Below, in pieces: positions 44,126-53,572 of a stretch of 64,000 nucleotides of DNA. The stretch spans positions 418,865-482,864 of the forward strand of contig NZ_LMDI01000001.1 of assembly GCF_001425785.1 (NCBI RefSeq), given 5' to 3'. Origin of the DNA: Rhizobacter sp. Root1221 (GTDB lineage: Bacteria > Pseudomonadota > Gammaproteobacteria > Burkholderiales > Burkholderiaceae_C). The stretch's first letter is position 1, and each line of letters begins with the position of its first letter. The notes under the pieces were generated by a model. It was not told the DNA's origin. It saw only the letters and a program-made list of their open reading frames with translations, and did not search any database. Position numbers and translations under genes: made by a program.

Positions 44126-47100
44126 GCGCCGCCGTCCTGCCCGCGCAAGCGGGGGTGCTGGCCGGCCCGACCCGGCCCGATCTGCTTCGCCACGAGATCC
44201 TCGCCGACGTGTTCGAGGCCACGGCGTTGCGCCGGCCGGATCACGCGGCGCTGGTGTTCGACGGCCGCGCCGTCACCTACCGCGAACTCGACGACCTGGC
44301 CAACCGCGCCTGCGCCCGGCTGATCGAGGCCGGCGTGCGGCCTGGGCACATCGTGGGCCTGTGGCTTCCGCGTGGCATCGACCTGCTCACGATGCAGCTG
44401 GCCATCGCCAAGACCGGCGCCGCGTGGTTGCCGTCGGATGCCGACAACCCGGTGGACCGCATCGCCGTGTGCCTGGACGATGCCGACGCCGTGGGCATCG
44501 TCACCGACGCGGCGTCGGCTGGGCGCCTGTCGGCGCTGGGCCGCCCGGTGTGGACGGCCGAGGCGCTGCGCGACCCCGCGCCTGCGCCCCCCCTCCGCCG
44601 CGACGGCGCACGCCCCGACCACCCCGCGTACGTGATCTACACGTCGGGCTCCACCGGCAAGCCGAAGGGCATCGTCGTGCAGCAGGGCAGCATCTGCCAT
44701 TTCCTGCGCAGCGAAAACGCCGTGCTCGGCATCCGCGAGGACGATCGCGTGTACCAGGGCTTTTCGGTCGCCTTCGACATGTCGTTCGAGGAGATCTGGA
44801 TCAGCTACCTGGTGGGCGCCACGCTGTGGCTGTCCACCAAGTCCCTCGCGGCCGACCCCGAGGCGCTGCCGCTCGCGCTGGCCGATGCGCAGGTCACCGT
44901 GCTGCACGCGGTGCCCACGCTGCTGGCCCTGTTCAACGTGGACGTCCCCCACCTGCGGCTCATCAACCTCGGCGGCGAGATGTGCCCCGAGTCGCTGGTG
45001 ACCCGTTGGGCCCGGCCGGGCCGCCAGGTGTTCAACACCTATGGGCCCACTGAAGCCACGGTCTCGGCCAGCTTGGCGGAACTGCGCCCGGGCGAGCCCG
45101 TCACCATCGGCACGCCACTGCCGAACTACGGCCTCCTCGTGATCGCCACCGACGTTGAAGCGGGCCTGCGGCTGCTGCCAGCGGGCGAGACCGGCGAACT
45201 CTGCATCTTCGGTCCCGGGGTGGCCGCGGGTTACCTCGGCCGGCCCGACCTCACGGCCCAGAAGTTCCTGGACAATCCCTGGGCCGAGACACCGGCGGAC
45301 GGCCGCCTGTACCGAACCGGCGACCTGGCCCGCATCGACGAACACGGCCAGATGCAGTGCCTCGGCCGGGCCGACGACCAGGTGAAGATCCGCGGCTTTC
45401 GCGTGGAACTGGGCGAAATCGAGGCGGCCCTGGCCGCGCTGCCCGGCATCGGCACCACGGCCGTGCTGCTGCGCAAGGACGACGGGGTCGACCAGCTGGT
45501 GGCGTTCCTGGTGGCCGAGGCCGGTGGGGCGCCCGAAGACGCCGCGCTGCGCGCGTCGCTCGGCACCCGGCTGCCGCCCTACATGGTGCCCACGCGCTTC
45601 GAACGCCTCGGCGAGATGCCCCGGCTCACGTCGGGCAAGATCGACCGCAACGCCTTGAAGGCCCGGCCGCTCGCGGCCGTGGCACCCGCCGAAGGCTCCG
45701 ACCCGCCCGAGACCCCGCTGGAAGCGGTGATGTTCCCGGCGCTCGAGAAGCTGTTCCCGGGGCAGGCCATCCGCCGCAACGCCGATTTCTTCTCCGACCT
45801 GGGCGGCCATTCGCTTTTTGCCGCGCGGCTCGCGTCCGCGCTGCGTACCGATCCGCGCTACGCCCATGCCACGGTGCGCGACATCTACACCCACCGCACC
45901 GTGGGTGACATCGCCGCGGCACTCGAGGCGGCGGCCAGCGCACCCACCGACGACGTGGCACCGTGGACACCCCCCTCGGCCTGGCGGCGCTGGCGCTGTG
46001 GCTTCTTCCAGGCGCTGGCAGTGCCGCCGCTGCTCACCATCCGCATGGGGCAGTGGCTCGCGCCGTTCTTCACCTACCACTTCCACACGGGTAGCCCCGG
46101 CGACTCGGTGCCCTACGCGGTGGCCATGTCGGTGCTGGTGTTCCTGTTCGCCACCGTGCTCGAGTTCGCGATCGCCATCGCGGGCAAGTGGCTCGTGGCG
46201 GGCCGGTTGCAAGCCGGCACGTACCCGTTGTGGGGGTTCGTGTATTACCGCTGGTGGTTGACCGACCGGCTGGTCGAAGCGGCTCCCACGTACCTGATCC
46301 ATGGTTCGTCGCTGCACGCCTGGTGGTTGCGCGCGCTGGGCGCCCGTGTGGGTGACGACGCCACCATCGGTTCCATCACGCTGCGTTCGCCCGACCTGCT
46401 CACCGTGGGTGACCGGGTCAGTGTCGGCAACGCCGTGAACTTCGAGAATGCGAGGGTAGTGCAGGGCCAGTTCATCCTCGGCGCCATCGAACTCGGTGCC
46501 GACGCCCATGTGGGCTCCTACGCGGTGCTCGAAGGGGATACCTCGCTCGGCGAGTGGGCCCACCTGGACGCCCAGTCGGCCCTGCGTTCCGGCGAGGGGG
46601 TGCCTTCGCGGCGCCTGTTCACCGGTTCGCCGGCCCGCGACGCAGGGGCGTTCGACCCGGCGTCGCTGCGGCCGCGCCCGCCGGTGTCGGCACGGCGCCA
46701 GATGGCCGAGGCCGCGTTTTTCGTGTTCGGTGCGCTGCTGATCGCCACGCTCTTTTTCATGCCGGTGTTCCCCACGTTCATGTTGATCGACTTGCTGGAC
46801 GACGCGGAACTGTTCCCGCGGCTGTCGTCGCTGTTCTCCGGGTTGCCACTGCTGAAGTACTTCGTGCTCGCGCTGCCCGCCAGCGCCGTGATGATCGTGC
46901 TGACGGCCTTGCTGTCAGCGGGCATCCGCTGGTCGGTGCTGCCGCGCATGCGCACCGGCAGCTGGCCGGTGCACAGCAACGTCTACTGCGGCAAGTGGCT
47001 GGTCAACCAGATCCAGGAGTCGAGCCTGCAGGTGCTGCACGGCATCTATGCCACCGTGTATGCGCCATCGTGGTATCGCCTGCTCGGTGCGAAGGTGGGC

Positions 47101-48129
47101 CGCGACGCCGAGATTTCCACGGCCCTCGGCGTGGTGCCCGACATGCTCACGCTGGGCGACGAAACCTTCATCGCCGACGCCGTGCTGCTGGGCGACGAAG
47201 AGGTCGACGGCGGCTGGATGACCATGCAGCCCACGGTCGTGTCGCGCCGCAGTTTCGTGGGCAACGGGGCCTACATTCCCGATGGCACCACGTTGCCCGA
47301 GAACGTGCTGGTGGGCGTGTTGTCGCGGGCGCCTGACGCGTCGAAGCTGCGCAGCGGCGACACCTGGCTCGGGTCGCCTGCCATGCACCTGCCGGCCCGC
47401 GAGACGGTGACGGGATTCCCCGAATCGCTGACATTCCGCCCGTCGCCTTGGCGGCGCCTGGCGCGCGGGCTGATCGAAGCCTTCCGCATCGTCGCTCCGC
47501 ACGCCATCGTCATCGCGGCGGGGTACGCCATCGTGCTGGCGGTGATGCCCATCGCCGGCGTGGGTCTCTGGGGCCGCGTGGCCTGGGAGCTCACCCTCGA
47601 CGGTTTGATCTTCGGTGTGGCCACCTTCGTGTTCGTCGCGCTGTTCAAATGGCTGCTGATCGGCCGCTACCGCCAGCGGTCGGAACCCATGTGGACGCCG
47701 TTCGTGTGGCTGTCGGAGGCCGCCACGAACCTGTATGAAGGCATCGCCGTGCCGAACTTCATGCGGTACCTGCGGGGCACGCCGTGGCTGCCCTGGGCGT
47801 TCAACCTGCTCGGTTGCCACATCGGCAAGGGCGTGTACCTCGACACCACCGACATCACCGAGTTCGACTGCGTGCACATCGGCGACCACGCCGAGATGAA
47901 CGCGTTGACCTGCCCGCAGACCCACCTCTTCGAGGACCGCGTGATGAAGGTGGACCACGTCGTGATCGGCAAGCAGGTCAACGTGGGGCCGCGCACCACC
48001 GTGCTCTACGGTGCCCGCCTGGGCGACCTGGTGCAGCTCGGGCCCATGACCCTCGTGATGAAGGGCGAGGCGCTGCCCGCCCACACGCGTTGGGGTGGCA
48101 ATCCCGCGGCGCCGGCGCGGAGAACCTGA
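44116..48129 (+). CDS. Pls/PosA-family peptide synthetase (A-PCP-transmembrane)
   Basis: This 1337-residue enzyme starts at TTG 44116 or 44122. Residues ~25-530 are an adenylation domain (VIYTSGSTGKPKG; NLGGEMCPES; NTYGPTEATVSA; YRTGDLARIDEHG; GKIDRN). A carrier domain follows with phosphopantetheine site S566 (FSDLGGHSLFAARL). The C-terminal half alternates membrane helices with left-handed beta-helix acyltransferase-like blocks (GARVGDDATIGSITLRS; GAKVGRDAEIS; LGCHIGKGVYLDTTDITEFD). This is the layout of epsilon-poly-lysine synthetase and relatives, which polymerise one amino acid without condensation or thioesterase domains. The product is unknown. Coupling to a cyclic di-GMP cyclase is unusual. 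Confidence 0.92.
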   Translation: MDLSAAVLPAQAGVLAGPTRPDLLRHEILADVFEATALRRPDHAALVFDGRAVTYRELDDLANRACARLIEAGVRPGHIVGLWLPRGIDLLTMQLAIAKTGAAWLPSDADNPVDRIAVCLDDADAVGIVTDAASAGRLSALGRPVWTAEALRDPAPAPPLRRDGARPDHPAYVIYTSGSTGKPKGIVVQQGSICHFLRSENAVLGIREDDRVYQGFSVAFDMSFEEIWISYLVGATLWLSTKSLAADPEALPLALADAQVTVLHAVPTLLALFNVDVPHLRLINLGGEMCPESLVTRWARPGRQVFNTYGPTEATVSASLAELRPGEPVTIGTPLPNYGLLVIATDVEAGLRLLPAGETGELCIFGPGVAAGYLGRPDLTAQKFLDNPWAETPADGRLYRTGDLARIDEHGQMQCLGRADDQVKIRGFRVELGEIEAALAALPGIGTTAVLLRKDDGVDQLVAFLVAEAGGAPEDAALRASLGTRLPPYMVPTRFERLGEMPRLTSGKIDRNALKARPLAAVAPAEGSDPPETPLEAVMFPALEKLFPGQAIRRNADFFSDLGGHSLFAARLASALRTDPRYAHATVRDIYTHRTVGDIAAALEAAASAPTDDVAPWTPPSAWRRWRCGFFQALAVPPLLTIRMGQWLAPFFTYHFHTGSPGDSVPYAVAMSVLVFLFATVLEFAIAIAGKWLVAGRLQAGTYPLWGFVYYRWWLTDRLVEAAPTYLIHGSSLHAWWLRALGARVGDDATIGSITLRSPDLLTVGDRVSVGNAVNFENARVVQGQFILGAIELGADAHVGSYAVLEGDTSLGEWAHLDAQSALRSGEGVPSRRLFTGSPARDAGAFDPASLRPRPPVSARRQMAEAAFFVFGALLIATLFFMPVFPTFMLIDLLDDAELFPRLSSLFSGLPLLKYFVLALPASAVMIVLTALLSAGIRWSVLPRMRTGSWPVHSNVYCGKWLVNQIQESSLQVLHGIYATVYAPSWYRLLGAKVGRDAEISTALGVVPDMLTLGDETFIADAVLLGDEEVDGGWMTMQPTVVSRRSFVGNGAYIPDGTTLPENVLVGVLSRAPDASKLRSGDTWLGSPAMHLPARETVTGFPESLTFRPSPWRRLARGLIEAFRIVAPHAIVIAAGYAIVLAVMPIAGVGLWGRVAWELTLDGLIFGVATFVFVALFKWLLIGRYRQRSEPMWTPFVWLSEAATNLYEGIAVPNFMRYLRGTPWLPWAFNLLGCHIGKGVYLDTTDITEFDCVHIGDHAEMNALTCPQTHLFEDRVMKVDHVVIGKQVNVGPRTTVLYGARLGDLVQLGPMTLVMKGEALPAHTRWGGNPAAPARRT

Positions 48130-48130
48130 A

Positions 48131-50350
48131 TCAGGACGGCAGCGCGGCCACTTGCACCTCGACACCGCCGAGCACGGCGTTGCCCGACAACGGATCGCGC
48201 AGCGATTCGTCGAGCACGTCGTTCAGGTTGACGCCGGGGCGCGCGGCGGCCACCGACAGCCGTGCGCCTGGCAGCGCGTGTCCCCACCCGTGGGGCAGGC
48301 TGATCACGCCGGGCATCACCTCGTCGCTCACTTCCACCTGCGCATCGATGGACGAGGTGCCGTTGCGCGCGATGCGCGCCATCCCCCCATCGACGAGGCC
48401 GAGGCGTTCGGCGTCTGCAGGATGGACGAGCGCCGTGCAGCGGAACGGGCCCTTCGCCAGCGTGGGCAGGTTGTGCATCCAGCTGTTGTTCGAGCGCACC
48501 TGCCGCCGGCCCACGATCACGAGGTCGGGTGCGGCGCGCGCCAGGTCGGCGAGCGCACGGGGCAGGTCGGCGAGCAGCATCGGCGGCGCCAGTTCCACCT
48601 TGCCACTCGGTGTGCGAAGCACTTCGGGGATGCGCGGTTGCAGGGGGCCGAGGTCGATGCCGTCCGGCGCCGCCTTCAGCCGGGCCAGCGTCAGGCCGTC
48701 TGGCCTCTGGCCGAAGCCGTCGCCATAGGGGCCGGTGCGCAGCGAGAGTTCCAGCAGCCGTTCCGGGCCGGTCAAGCCGGAAACGGCGGCCAGCAGGGCC
48801 GGGGCCTGCGCGCCCGCGCCCTTGGCGAGGTCGGCCGCGAGCAGTTCGTCGTCGAGTGCGAGCACGTCGGCGCCTGAGCCCAGTCCCTTGGCGATGGCCA
48901 CGAGCTTGAGCAACACCTGCCACTCGGGCACATGGCCGTCGGGTGCGGGCAGCACGGGGGCGCTGAAGCGCGCGGCGTTGCGGTAGGCCAGCTGGTGGAA
49001 CGCGACGTCGTAGTGCGCCTCCTCGAGCGGGGCGAGCCCGGGCAGGATCACGTCCGCATGCCGGCTGGTCTCGTTCACGTAGATGTCGAGGCTCACCATG
49101 AACTCGAGCGAATCGAGCGCCTTGGCGAGCCGCGGCCCGTTCGGACTCGACAGCACCGGGTTGCTCGCGATGGTGATCAGCGCACGCACCTGGCCGTCAC
49201 CCGGGGTTTCGATCTCCTCGGCAAGACACACCATCGGCAATTCGCCGAACACCTCGGGTGCCCCGGACACCCGCGACACGTGCCGCCCGGTGATCACGCC
49301 ACGGCCGCGGCCCGGGCTGCCTTCCGTGTTCGCCTGGAAGGCAGGGGCCTTCGGGAACATCACGCCGCCCGGCTGGTCCAGGTGGCCGGTGATGGTGTTC
49401 AGCACGTCGATCAACCAGCTGCACAAGGTGCCGAACGGCTGCACACAGGTGCCCATCCGGCCGTACACCGCCGCACGGGGGGCGTCGGCAAGGTCTCGTG
49501 CGAGGCCGCGGATGGTGGCGGCCTCGATGCCGCACCGATCGGCCACCGCCTCGGGCGGAAAGGGTTGCACGGCGGCACGCAGGTCGTCGAGCCCGGCCAG
49601 GTGCTGGGCCACGGCTCCGAGGCGCACACGGCGTTCGTCGAACAGCGTGAACACCATGCCCAGCAGCAGGAACACGTCGCCTCCCGGCCTGATGGTGAGG
49701 TGACTGTCGGCGAGCGCCGCCGTCTCGCTGCGGCGCGGGTCGATCACCACGAGGCGGCCGCCACGGGCTTGCAGCGCCTTGGCCTTGCCGCGGAAATCCG
49801 GCAGCGTCCACAGGCTGCCGTTGCTGGCCGCCGGGTTCGCGCCCAGCACGAGCAGGAAGTCGGTGCGTTCGATGTCGGGCACGGCGATGGACAGCCAGTG
49901 GCCGAACATCAGGCCGCTCGACAACTGCTTGGGCATCTGGTCGAGCGTGGAGGCCGAATACGCGTTGCGCGTGCCGAGCGCCTTGAGCACGCGGCCGAAG
50001 TAGAGCAGCAGCCCCATCTTGTGCGACGACGGGTTGCCCACCGTCACGGCAACCGCGTGCGGCCCATGCCGCTCCCGCAGCGGCACGAGGCGCCGCTCGA
50101 TCTCGTCGAAGGCCTCGTCCCAGGTGGCCGGCTCGAACTGCCCGTTTCGCTTGACCAGCGGCGAACGCAGGCGGTCCGGGTCGTCCTGCAGGTCCTTCAG
50201 GGCCACGCCCTTCGGACACATGTAGCCCTGGCTGAACACGTCGGTGCCGCGGCCGCGGATGGCGGTGACACGCTGCTCATCGACATGGACATCGAGCCCG
50301 CAGCAGGCCTCGCACAAGGGGCAGACGCGGGCGGCGATCGAAACAGTCAT
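48131..50350 (-). CDS. Molybdopterin (bis-MGD) oxidoreductase
   Basis: This 739-residue member of the DMSO-reductase superfamily has an N-terminal [4Fe-4S] motif C10-x-x-C13-x-x-x-C17 with a distal Cys (CPLCEACCGL ... YMCPKG). Then come SSHKMGLLLYFGRVLKALGT, TDFLLVLGANPAASNG, VIDPRRSETAALADSHLTIRPG and the C-terminal MGD-binding barrel (VIVGRRQVRSNNSWMHNLP; SLPHGWGH). There is no Tat signal, so it is cytoplasmic. The substrate cannot be told; formate-dehydrogenase-like and thiosulfate/polysulfide-type clades are possible. It converges with the synthetase gene, with one base between stops. Confidence 0.9.
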   Translation of the reverse strand: MTVSIAARVCPLCEACCGLDVHVDEQRVTAIRGRGTDVFSQGYMCPKGVALKDLQDDPDRLRSPLVKRNGQFEPATWDEAFDEIERRLVPLRERHGPHAVAVTVGNPSSHKMGLLLYFGRVLKALGTRNAYSASTLDQMPKQLSSGLMFGHWLSIAVPDIERTDFLLVLGANPAASNGSLWTLPDFRGKAKALQARGGRLVVIDPRRSETAALADSHLTIRPGGDVFLLLGMVFTLFDERRVRLGAVAQHLAGLDDLRAAVQPFPPEAVADRCGIEAATIRGLARDLADAPRAAVYGRMGTCVQPFGTLCSWLIDVLNTITGHLDQPGGVMFPKAPAFQANTEGSPGRGRGVITGRHVSRVSGAPEVFGELPMVCLAEEIETPGDGQVRALITIASNPVLSSPNGPRLAKALDSLEFMVSLDIYVNETSRHADVILPGLAPLEEAHYDVAFHQLAYRNAARFSAPVLPAPDGHVPEWQVLLKLVAIAKGLGSGADVLALDDELLAADLAKGAGAQAPALLAAVSGLTGPERLLELSLRTGPYGDGFGQRPDGLTLARLKAAPDGIDLGPLQPRIPEVLRTPSGKVELAPPMLLADLPRALADLARAAPDLVIVGRRQVRSNNSWMHNLPTLAKGPFRCTALVHPADAERLGLVDGGMARIARNGTSSIDAQVEVSDEVMPGVISLPHGWGHALPGARLSVAAARPGVNLNDVLDESLRDPLSGNAVLGGVEVQVAALPS

Positions 50351-50385
50351 CGGGTTCTCCCGGAGGGGTGGCTGAGGCAGTTTAC

Positions 50386-51207
50386 TCAGGTGGCGGCAAG
50401 CTGGCGCAACGCTTCGGCGGTAGCGGTGTCGGCCGGAAAGAATGTTTCGAGCGCCAACTCGGCCAGGGTGATGTCGACCGGCGACCCGAACACGGTGGTG
50501 GTGCTGATGAACGACAGCATTCCCGCGGGTGTGTGCAGCTGCAGTGGCACGGCGATCGCGTTGAGTTCGTGCGAGGCGGCAGGGCCGTCGTCAACGGGGC
50601 GCGCGGGGTAGGCCTGCAACTCGTCGCGCAAGGCCACCAGAACCGGGTCCGACGTGGCCTCGATCTGCTGGCCCAGGCGGTGCAGCAGGTGGGCGCGCCA
50701 TGTCGCCAGGTTCGCGATGCGGGGCGCCAGCCCGCCCGGGTGCAGGCTCAGGCGCAAGGCATTGACCGGCCCCTGCAGCAGCGCGGCGTCCACATCCTGC
50801 AGCAGCAGTGGCACGGTGGCGTTGTGCGACAGGATCGTCCAGTGGCGGTCCACTGCCAGCGCCGGCCACGGCTCGTGGGCCTTCAGTACCAGTTCCACCG
50901 TGTGGCGGGCCGCCTCCAGCGCCGGATCGGCGAGCGGCCGCTCGCGGTACATCGGCGCAAAGCCGGCAGCGGCCAGCAGCACGTTGCGTTCACGCAGCGG
51001 CACCGACAGCCGTTCGGCCAGGTGCATCACCATCGCGCGGCTCGGTGTGGCGCGGCCGGTCTCCACGTAGCTGAGGTGGCGCGTGGAGATGTCGGCCTGC
51101 ATCGCCAGGTCGAGCTGGCTCAGGCGGCGGTGTTGCCGCCATTCGCGGATCAGCACGCCCACGGGGCGGGACGACGGGGCGGGGGCAGGGTGGGCATGGG
51201 GGCTCAT
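50386..51207 (-). CDS. XRE-family regulator with MmyB-like ligand domain
   Basis: This 273-residue regulator starts at ATG 51207. An N-terminal XRE helix-turn-helix (IREWRQHRRLSQLDLAMQADISTRHLSYVETGRATPS) is followed by a C-terminal MmyB-like PAS-type domain (RHTVELVLKAHEPWPALAVDRHWTILSHNATVP; LRLSLHPGGLAPRIANL; ELNAIAVPLQLHTPAGMLSFISTTTVFGSPVDITLAELALETFFPAD). Such regulators often bind fatty acids or other small ligands. Thirty-six bases upstream of its start is a perfect palindrome repeated before the membrane-protein gene at 53573, so it probably controls both. It is divergent from the GH27 gene. Confidence 0.92.
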   Translation of the reverse strand: MSPHAHPAPAPSSRPVGVLIREWRQHRRLSQLDLAMQADISTRHLSYVETGRATPSRAMVMHLAERLSVPLRERNVLLAAAGFAPMYRERPLADPALEAARHTVELVLKAHEPWPALAVDRHWTILSHNATVPLLLQDVDAALLQGPVNALRLSLHPGGLAPRIANLATWRAHLLHRLGQQIEATSDPVLVALRDELQAYPARPVDDGPAASHELNAIAVPLQLHTPAGMLSFISTTTVFGSPVDITLAELALETFFPADTATAEALRQLAAT

Positions 51208-51242
51208 GGTGCGGAAACGATAACGCAGCAGGACGGGGTTCC

Positions 51243-51263
51243 CCATGACCTGCCAGGTCATGG
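51243..51263. promoter_or_regulatory. Palindromic operator 1 for the XRE regulator
   Basis: CCATGACCT-GCC-AGGTCATGG has 9-bp perfect arms, extended to 10 bp by G/C in the spacer. It lies between the regulator start (51207) and the divergent alpha-galactosidase start (51400). The same arms recur at 53458-53478. Confidence 0.75.
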
Positions 51264-51399
51264 ATGGGCGGGAGGTGCCAACGGCCCCCCGCGATTACCC
51301 CCGATACCGGCAAACGTATGGCCGGCCCGAATAACGGCATTGGACGGGGCGATGTCACGCCTCCTAGCATCGCGGCCTGTCATGTCAAGGAGCTTGCCC

Positions 51400-53424
51400 A
51401 TGTCCATGCCTTCGATGTCCGGCCGCCTGATGGCGCTTGCCTTCTCCCTGCTGTGCGGATGCGCGAGCCTCGCGCAGGCCGCCACCGCCGTCCCGGTCCC
51501 GCCCCCGGCCATGGGCTGGGCCAGCTGGAACACCTTCGCCAGCACCTTCGACCACCAGACCATCAAGGCGCAGGTCGACGCGCTCGTCGCGTCGGGCCTG
51601 CCGTCGGCGGGCTACGTCCACGTCAACATCGACGAAGGCTGGTGGCAAGGCCAGCGCGACGCCAACGGCGACATGGTGGTGGACACGGCGCAATGGCCGG
51701 GTGGCATGAAGGCCATCGTCGACTACATCCACAGCAAGGGCCTGAAGGCCGGCATCTACTCGGATGCCGGCCGCGATGGCTGCGGATACTACTTCCCGAC
51801 CTCCGGGCAGCCGGCGGCACCGCGCACCGGCATGGAAGGCCACGAGGCCCAGGACGCCCTGCAGTTCCAACGCTGGGGCTTCGACTTCCTGAAGGTGGAC
51901 TGGTGCGGGGGCGATGTCGAAGGGCTGGACCCCAGGAGCACCTACCAGCGGATCAGCGACGCCATCGCAGCGGCCACTGCCGTGACCGGTCGCCCCATGA
52001 CGCTGTCCATCTGCAACTGGGGCATCCGCCAGCCGTGGAACTGGGGCGCCGGCATGGCCGCCATGTGGCGCACCAGCACGGACGTGATCTTCTTCGGTGA
52101 AACGGCCACCACGCCCAAGATGCTGGCCAACTTCGATCGCAGCCTGCACGCCTCGGGCCATCACACCGGGTACGTCAACGACCCCGACATGCTGATGGTG
52201 GGCATGCCTGGTCTGACCGACGTCCAGAACCGCATGCACCTGGCCCTGTGGGCCATGGCCGGCGCGCCGCTGCTGATGGGGCATGACCTCACGAAGATGA
52301 CCCCGGCCGTGAAGGCCATGCTCGGCAACCGCACGATGCTCGGCATCGACCAGGATGCGCGTGGCCTCCAGGGCGTGAAGGTGGCGGAAGACAGCGCGGG
52401 CCTGCAGGTCTATGCCAAGGTGTTGTCCGGCACCGGGCAACGCGCCGTGCTGCTGCTCAACCGCACCGGAAACGCTGGCGACATCAGCATGCGGTGGGCC
52501 GACATGGGCCTCACCACCGGCGCGGCCACGGTGCGTGATGTCTGGACGGGCGCCAGCCTGGCCAGCAGCAGCACGGGGCTTGCGATCCGCGTGTCCGCGG
52601 GCGATGCGGCCTTCGTTCTGGTCAGCGGGACCGAGGCGGCGGGGTCGACGCACGAGGCCGAGGCCGTGGGCAACACCCGCACCGGCACCGCTGCGGCCGC
52701 CGCCTGCACAGGGTGTTCCGGCGGCGCCCGCTTGGGCCTCGTGGGAAAGGGGGCTACGCTGGTGGTCAACGGCGTGGCGGCCGCGGCCGCCGGGCTCAAG
52801 CTGGTGGACATCGACTACCTCAACGGCGACAGCACGGCACGAACGGCCACGCTCCAGGTCAACGGCCAGCAGCCCACGGTGGTGTCGTTCCCGCCAACGG
52901 GCTCGTGGTCCAGCGTCGGCACCGTCTCCCTGCTCGTGCCCATGCGCCAGGGCACGAGCAACACGCTGACGTTCGGCAACGCCACGGCATGGACGCCCGA
53001 CTTCGATGCGATCCGGGTGCAGACCCTGCCGGGCACACATGGCACGGCCCTCGTGGGCGGAGCCTCCGGCCGCTGTGCCGACATCCCCGACAACGGCATC
53101 GTCGACGGCACGCAGGCCACGCTGTGGGACTGCCATGGCGGCCAGAACCAGACTTTCACGGCCACGTCACGCGGCGAACTCGTGGTCTACGGCAACAAGT
53201 GCCTGGACGCCAACAACAGCGGCACCGCCAACGGCACCCAGCTCATTCTCTGGACTTGCAACGGGCAGGACAACCAGAAGTGGAACCTGAACGCGAACGG
53301 CACCATCACCAACCGCAAGTCGGGCCTGTGCGTGGATGCCGCGTTGAACGGCACCGTCAATGGAACCCGCCTGCAACTGTGGGCGTGCCACGGCGGGCTC
53401 AACCAGCAGTGGACGCGGCAGTAG
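51400..53424 (+). CDS. Secreted GH27 alpha-galactosidase with CBM domains
   Basis: This 674-residue exported enzyme starts at ATG 51400 with AAGGAG seven bases upstream. A signal peptide (to ~AQAA-TAV) precedes the GH27 barrel: PAMGWASWNTF, YVHVNIDEGWW, GLKAGIYSDAG, nucleophile D167 in FLKVDWCGG, acid/base D228 in WRTSTDV, and a C-terminal beta domain. Residues ~415-545 are a CBM35-like sandwich (HEAEAVGNTRTG; LVDIDYLNGDSTARTATLQVNG). Residues ~555-674 are a ricin-type CBM13 with three QxW-like repeats (QATLWDCHGGQNQTF; QLILWTCNGQDNQKW; RLQLWACHGGLNQQW). It should release alpha-galactose from plant polysaccharides. Operator 1 lies 137 nt upstream. Confidence 0.95.
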   Translation: MSMPSMSGRLMALAFSLLCGCASLAQAATAVPVPPPAMGWASWNTFASTFDHQTIKAQVDALVASGLPSAGYVHVNIDEGWWQGQRDANGDMVVDTAQWPGGMKAIVDYIHSKGLKAGIYSDAGRDGCGYYFPTSGQPAAPRTGMEGHEAQDALQFQRWGFDFLKVDWCGGDVEGLDPRSTYQRISDAIAAATAVTGRPMTLSICNWGIRQPWNWGAGMAAMWRTSTDVIFFGETATTPKMLANFDRSLHASGHHTGYVNDPDMLMVGMPGLTDVQNRMHLALWAMAGAPLLMGHDLTKMTPAVKAMLGNRTMLGIDQDARGLQGVKVAEDSAGLQVYAKVLSGTGQRAVLLLNRTGNAGDISMRWADMGLTTGAATVRDVWTGASLASSSTGLAIRVSAGDAAFVLVSGTEAAGSTHEAEAVGNTRTGTAAAAACTGCSGGARLGLVGKGATLVVNGVAAAAAGLKLVDIDYLNGDSTARTATLQVNGQQPTVVSFPPTGSWSSVGTVSLLVPMRQGTSNTLTFGNATAWTPDFDAIRVQTLPGTHGTALVGGASGRCADIPDNGIVDGTQATLWDCHGGQNQTFTATSRGELVVYGNKCLDANNSGTANGTQLILWTCNGQDNQKWNLNANGTITNRKSGLCVDAALNGTVNGTRLQLWACHGGLNQQWTRQ

Positions 53425-53457
53425 TTCTACGCCAGGCGCAGTGAACCGCGGCATGGC

Positions 53458-53478
53458 CCATGACCTCCCAGGTCATGG
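53458..53478. promoter_or_regulatory. Palindromic operator 2 for the XRE regulator
   Basis: CCATGACCT-CCC-AGGTCATGG has arms identical to the site at 51243-51263, with the same 3-base spacing. It lies 94 nt before the start of the four-helix membrane protein at 53573. Confidence 0.75.
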
Positions 53479-53572
53479 ATCGAACGCACCGCGTTGCCGA
53501 CACTGATCTCCATGCCGAACACGGCAGCACGGCCAAGGGGGCCGGGCCCGTGTCGGCGAACCGGAGATCACC

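Noticed and set aside
43459-46563. A 1034-residue open frame opposite the cyclase and synthetase genes
   Set aside because: It is antisense to two well-supported genes with clear domains, and its own sequence is Arg/Gly/His-rich without motifs.
51243-51263. Palindrome as a terminator for the XRE regulator or GH27 gene
   Set aside because: It lies upstream of both genes, has no T-tract, and recurs with identical arms before another gene, so an operator fits better.
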